Assembly (NCBI RefSeq): GCF_000381925.1
Contig: NZ_KB907307.1
Location: forward strand, 3,162,001-3,226,000
Source of the DNA: Nocardia sp. BMG111209
GTDB lineage: Bacteria > Actinomycetota > Actinomycetes > Mycobacteriales > Mycobacteriaceae
DNA: 64,000 nt
Reading direction: 5' to 3'
Part shown: positions 60,377-64,000 of the stretch, in pieces
How the letters are laid out: the number at the start of each line of letters is the position of its first letter
Numbering within the stretch: position 1 is the stretch's first letter
Notes under the pieces: generated by a model
What the model was told of the DNA's origin: nothing
Databases searched by the model: none
Seen by the model: the letters and a program-made list of their open reading frames with translations, nothing else
Program-made: the position numbers and the translations under genes

Positions 60377-61087
60377 TCAGCCGGCGAGCGCGCCGAGCAC
60401 CTTGTCCGCCAGTTCGGGGCGGCAGATCAGCAGATCCGGCAGGTACGGGTCGGGACGGTTGTAGCGCAGCGGGGAACCGTCGATGCGGGAGACGTGCAGC
60501 CCGGCGGCCGCCGCCACCGCGACCGGCGCGCAGGAATCCCATTCGTACTGACCGCCGGAGTGCGCGTACACATCGGCGTCACCGCGCACCACGGCCATCG
60601 CCTTGGCGCCCGCCGAACCCATCGGCACCGTGGCCGCCGACAGCCGCGCGACCAGCTCCCGCACCTCCCAGGAGGCCCGGCTGCGCGACACCGCCACCCG
60701 GATCGGGCCCTCGGGCCGCGGCGGGACCACCGGCGGCTCGCCGGTGTGCAGCACGATGCCCGCGGCGGGCAGGCCCACCGCGCCGATCGTGGCGATCCCG
60801 TGCACCGCCAGCGCCACGTGCACCGCCCAGTCCGGCCGCGGCGGTTCGCCGTACTCCCGGGTGCCGTCGAGCGGATCGACGATCCACACCCGATCCCGTT
60901 GCAGCCGAACGGGATCGTCGGTGCTCTCCTCCGACAGCACGGCATCGTCCGGGCGCAGCTCGGCCAGCCGGGCGAGCAGCAGATCGTTCGATTTCCGGTC
61001 GCCGGCGGCGCCGCCCTCGTCGCGGATGGCGAGGAGCAGTTCGCCCGCCTCCGCGGCCAGGGTCGCGGCCACGGTGTGATCGTTCAT
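60377..61087 (-). CDS. cysQ: CysQ-like 3'(2'),5'-bisphosphate nucleotidase
   Basis: 236 residues from the ATG at 61087. Inositol-monophosphatase fold motifs: LSEESTDD, WIVDPLDGTREYG and WDSCAPVAVAAAAG. CysQ removes the 3' phosphate of PAP/PAPS. It is the last gene behind the DUF7064 protein and a PAPS-dependent-type sulfotransferase, whose by-product is PAP, so co-transcription makes sense. Confidence 0.87.
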   Translation of the reverse strand: MNDHTVAATLAAEAGELLLAIRDEGGAAGDRKSNDLLLARLAELRPDDAVLSEESTDDPVRLQRDRVWIVDPLDGTREYGEPPRPDWAVHVALAVHGIATIGAVGLPAAGIVLHTGEPPVVPPRPEGPIRVAVSRSRASWEVRELVARLSAATVPMGSAGAKAMAVVRGDADVYAHSGGQYEWDSCAPVAVAAAAGLHVSRIDGSPLRYNRPDPYLPDLLICRPELADKVLGALAG

Positions 61088-61152
61088 ACCCTCCACTGTC
61101 GCACGTCCGATCGTCGGCGCCCATCCGGGTCGATCACCGCCGCCGATGCCAC

Positions 61153-62187
61153 TCATGCCGGGAGTCCCTCGACCTTGTCGCGCATGCTGGAGCGCTCGAG
61201 CATGCCGTAGGTGTCCTCGCCGTCCCAGGTGTAGCGGACGGCGGTCTGCTGCAGGGCCGGGAAGTTGCCGCGATCGGTGAGATCGTGTGTGGCCAAGAGG
61301 GTTTCGCCGCCGATGCGCACCCGGCCCAGCTGTTCGGACTCCAGCACCAGCGAGACGTCCTCGCCGGTGGGGACGACGCGCGACAGCCACGGCGCCTGGA
61401 CCACCCGCGCGGGGATCAGGTCGCCGTCGCCGGTGAAGAGATAGCCCTCGTTGAAGGTGGGCCGTCCGTCGGCGCGCGGCGGATAGGCGATGTAGCCGAA
61501 CGCTTTTCCGCTCGGGAACACCGCCGACTGCCAGCAGTGGCCCCAGAATTCGGTGAGCTGCCGCACGCCCTGGCGGCGGATGCGCAGGCCGCCGCCGGTG
61601 AAGTCGTGCTCCTCGCCGCGGACCCGGACCACGCCGCGGGCCCGGAACAGCTGCTCGTAGCGGGGGCCGCCCATCAGATCGCCCTCCACCGAACCGTCGA
61701 GCAGCGCCTTCGCCTCGGGCAGCAGCGAGCCCTGGATCCACGGCGGCACCGCCATCGTGGCCTCGACCTCGAATTCCAGATCCACCCGCGGGCCGTCCAC
61801 CGCGGCGCGGGTCAGTGCGGCCGTGGAGGTTTCGACGGCGGCGCCGCGGAAGGTCGCGGTCCAGGTGCGGAACGGTTCCGCACATCGGAACGCCAGCGGG
61901 CCCGCGCCGAGTACGGCGGGCCGGCCGCTGCCGTCGAGGACCGGATGCGCCTTACCGGGCTCGCGCAGCCGGTAGGCGCGGCCGTCGGCGAGGGTCAGGT
62001 TCAGCTGGTGATCGCGGTCGTCCCATTGCGCCGCAACGGCTTCGATGCCGATGCGGGGCAGCGCCACCGCGCCGCGATCGTCGAAGATCCACATGCTGAC
62101 CGAATCCCGCATCTCTGGATTCTCCGGCCGCTGCGCGAAGATGTTCTCGCGGTCGGCGGGGATGCCGCCGGTCAGGTCGATGGTCAT
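61153..62187 (-). CDS. DUF7064/7065-like protein
   Basis: 344 residues from the ATG at 62187. A beta-rich sequence with paired motifs (SMWIFDDRGAVALPRIGIEA, EFWGHCWQSAVFPSGKAFGYIAYP, GEDTYGMLERSS), resembling the hydroxyneurosporene-synthase-type lipocalin-like family found near sulfotransferases in mycobacteria. Function unknown. Seven bp after the sulfotransferase gene. Confidence 0.7.
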   Translation of the reverse strand: MTIDLTGGIPADRENIFAQRPENPEMRDSVSMWIFDDRGAVALPRIGIEAVAAQWDDRDHQLNLTLADGRAYRLREPGKAHPVLDGSGRPAVLGAGPLAFRCAEPFRTWTATFRGAAVETSTAALTRAAVDGPRVDLEFEVEATMAVPPWIQGSLLPEAKALLDGSVEGDLMGGPRYEQLFRARGVVRVRGEEHDFTGGGLRIRRQGVRQLTEFWGHCWQSAVFPSGKAFGYIAYPPRADGRPTFNEGYLFTGDGDLIPARVVQAPWLSRVVPTGEDVSLVLESEQLGRVRIGGETLLATHDLTDRGNFPALQQTAVRYTWDGEDTYGMLERSSMRDKVEGLPA

Positions 62188-62194
62188 GGGTCGA

Positions 62195-63358
62195 TCACTC
62201 CTTGTCGGTGGGGGCCGTCCACGCCGCCGCGCGGGCGACGTAATCGGCGAACAGCGGCCGGACCTCGTCGAAGTCCAGGCCGAAGGCGGTGGGGTCGGGA
62301 TGGACGTTGGCCTCGCGGTTCTCGGCGTTCTCGTGCCACCAGTGCCGCATGCCGGCGGCGAACTCGTCGGTGATCGGCTCACCCAGCCAGGCGTACAGGC
62401 GGGTGATCTCGCCGATCGGATCCCGTTGCATCGCACGGAAATCGATGTCGTGGAAGCGGTCGTCGCCGGCCCGGTCGCGGAAGGCCAGGCCGCGGCGGAT
62501 GCCGAGGGTCCAGTGCTCCAGGTTCAGCGCCGCCATGTACGCGGGGTCGACGTCGTCGCTGTAGACGCTCGCGATGGTCACGTACAGATCGGCCGCCGAG
62601 ACCATGACCTCGGTCGGATCACGATGCGTCTGAACGAATTTCGCGTCCGGGAAGACCTCGTCGAGCTGATCCAGGAACAGCAGGTGGGTGGGGCACTTCA
62701 GCCGCCACGGCTGCGCGGGCAGGCCCCACTGCAGCAGTTTCAGCACGCGCAGTTCGTACCGGTAGGTGGAGGTGAGGTCGGCCTCGTGCGCGAACCAGTG
62801 CGAGTACGAGGGGATCCGAGCGAAGGCCTGGTAGTAGTGCGACTTGAAGTCCAGGGCCATGAGGTCGTGGCATTCGGCCGGGCCGTCGCCGGTGGTACTG
62901 GAGGGCACCAGCTTTCGCCGGCGCGGCGACTGCCGATCGCGTTCCTCGCCCTCCGCGGCGGTCAGGCCGAGGCGGGGGTCGGCGCCGGAGACGGTCGACG
63001 GCGGCGGGCACGGGTGCCCGGCCTGCCACTGCCGCAGCGAACGGGCATTCGGGTCGGCGCCCAGCAGCTGCGACAGCGCGGTCGATCCGGTGCGCGGCAG
63101 GCCCAGGCCGATCAGCGCGGTGATCGACTCGTCCTCGATCTCGGGATGCCGCCGGTACCAGTCCTCGACCTGCAACCGCTGGGAGAGCTGTTCCAGCAGC
63201 ATCCGGTGCAGGAACGCGGTGCCGGTCGCGTTGAGTTTCGCCTCGGTGCGCAGGGCGCGCAGCAGTCGCTCGAGCCCTTCCCGGTAGGAGTCGTCGCCGA
63301 AGTCGTCGAGGCCGGTCCGGGAGCGGGCCTCGGTCAGCAGATCGTCGTGGATCGCCAT
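62195..63358 (-). CDS. Sulfotransferase family protein
   Basis: 387 residues from the ATG at 63358 (GAGAG eight bases upstream); an ATG at 63373 would add 5 residues. 5'-phosphosulfate loop GLGLPRTGSTALSQLL near 84-99 and later FVQTHRDPTEVMVS (3'-phosphate-binding RxxxxVxxS-like). It would move sulfate from PAPS to a lipid or phenol. Heads the operon with the DUF7064 and CysQ genes. Upstream, 63374-63776 holds no certain gene. Confidence 0.85.
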   Translation of the reverse strand: MAIHDDLLTEARSRTGLDDFGDDSYREGLERLLRALRTEAKLNATGTAFLHRMLLEQLSQRLQVEDWYRRHPEIEDESITALIGLGLPRTGSTALSQLLGADPNARSLRQWQAGHPCPPPSTVSGADPRLGLTAAEGEERDRQSPRRRKLVPSSTTGDGPAECHDLMALDFKSHYYQAFARIPSYSHWFAHEADLTSTYRYELRVLKLLQWGLPAQPWRLKCPTHLLFLDQLDEVFPDAKFVQTHRDPTEVMVSAADLYVTIASVYSDDVDPAYMAALNLEHWTLGIRRGLAFRDRAGDDRFHDIDFRAMQRDPIGEITRLYAWLGEPITDEFAAGMRHWWHENAENREANVHPDPTAFGLDFDEVRPLFADYVARAAAWTAPTDKE

Positions 63359-63776
63359 CTGAACATCTCTCATCGATCGGCGGCAGCCGCCCGGCCGTCG
63401 TGGCGCCCCGTCCGGCCGCTGCTGCCGCGGGTGGTGCGTGGTTGCCGTGCACCGGATCCGCGTGGTCACCGCCCGGGTCCGGGATCTCCGGCGAGCGGCA
63501 CGCTCCCGCCCCCGCCGGGTCGTCCGGTGGAGCGGGCGAGCGGCGGATGGCCGGTAGCATTCGCGGGACCGGCCGAGTGTCGGTCCCGGCTGAATTCGCG
63601 ACAGTATCATGACATGAATATGTCCCCGCGCACAGGAGATTCGCCCGATCGACGCAAACCACCGCTCCCCCGCACCCGAGGGGAACGAAACCGGCCCCCG
63701 CGCAACCGAATCGACGGCGGTCCCGGAGCCGGCCGAGGACCCGGTCACGGGATCGCGGCGGGCCTACGACAGCCCG

Positions 63777-64000
63777 GTGCGGCGCGAGCGGGCCGCCCGC
63801 ACGCGTGATCGCATCCTCGCGGCCGGGTCGGAGCTGGTGCACGGACTCACGGCGTGGGATTGGCGTGGTCTGACCTTCCGGGCGGTCGCCGAGCGGGCGG
63901 GGGTCAGCGAGCGGACGGTGTATCGGCACTTCCCCACCGAGCACGATCTGCACGAGGCCATCATGCGACGGCTCGCCGAGGAGTCGGGGGTGACCTACTC
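63777..64000 (+). CDS. TetR-family regulator, partial at right edge
   Basis: 74 codons are visible, running off the window. RERAARTRDRILAAGSELVHG and FRAVAERAGVSERTVYRHFPTEHDLHEAIM are the TetR DNA-binding domain. The GTG at 63777 is a placeholder start without a good ribosome-binding site; the frame is open back to 63618, with a rare ATT at 63639 behind AGGAG. Divergent from the sulfotransferase operon. Confidence 0.75.
   Translation, partial: MRRERAARTRDRILAAGSELVHGLTAWDWRGLTFRAVAERAGVSERTVYRHFPTEHDLHEAIMRRLAEESGVTY

Noticed and set aside
60325..62373. 682-codon plus-strand frame opposite CysQ and DUF7064
   Set aside because: Arg/Pro-rich shadow; the minus-strand proteins carry IMPase motifs and a conserved family pattern.

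Overview
The window is high-GC DNA with the gene repertoire of a mycolic-acid actinomycete, most likely Nocardia or a close relative. Pointers are a cvnABCD conservon, many TetR and XRE regulators, an MTB12-like lipoprotein, an F420-type LLM oxidoreductase, paired acyl-CoA dehydrogenases, and a sulfotransferase operon. Species is inferred from gene content only. No rRNA or tRNA gene, insertion sequence or prophage was recognised.

Layout. 1-8.3 kb: type I-G (formerly I-U) CRISPR-Cas. The end of csb1/cas7, then csb2 (Cas5-Cas6), cas3 and csb3 are translationally coupled. Three short CRISPR arrays follow, each behind a copy of a 155-156 bp leader, with two diverged cas2 genes between them. No cas1 or cas4 lies in the window. 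8.3-14.2 kb: an operon for a ThiC paralogue, a nucleotidyltransferase and GalE, divergent from an XRE regulator coupled to an APH-type kinase. 14.2-18.4 kb: an SDR/TetR pair with a perfect operator, a SUKH/DUF6461 pair and a secreted protein. 18.5-22.3 kb: a three-gene MoxR-vWA module. 22.4-26.6 kb: ANTAR, MerR and XRE regulators, a SUKH-like protein, and a hydrolase with a disturbed 3' end. 26.8-31.9 kb: an MFS exporter divergent from an Orn/Lys/Arg decarboxylase. 31.9-35.9 kb: conservon. 36.3-36.8 kb: small DUF4235 and CsbD genes.

37-49.4 kb is the most interesting part. A pseudokinase-Upf1-like helicase and a 1884-residue double-HKD phospholipase-D protein ending in a histidine-kinase ATPase are coupled by ATGA. 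Convergent to them is a SARP-like DNA-binding protein fused to a receiver domain. Helicase plus PLD matches Mokosh anti-phage defence; the phosphorelay parts do not. Divergent from the receiver gene is a Pycsar-like pair: a class III cyclase fused to two cold-shock domains, then a PycTM-type membrane effector, separated by a perfect 38-bp palindrome. With the CRISPR and MoxR-vWA loci this makes a defence-rich region.

49.4-64 kb is lipid and small-molecule catabolism: TetR/TauD dioxygenase, LLM oxidoreductase, P450, a DapB-like dehydrogenase, TesB, TetR, two acyl-CoA dehydrogenases and enoyl-CoA hydratase. A GAGAAT-N3-RTTCTC operator is shared between the TesB and acyl-CoA dehydrogenase promoters. 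An MTB12-like lipoprotein, a sulfotransferase-DUF7064-CysQ operon and a partial TetR gene close the window.
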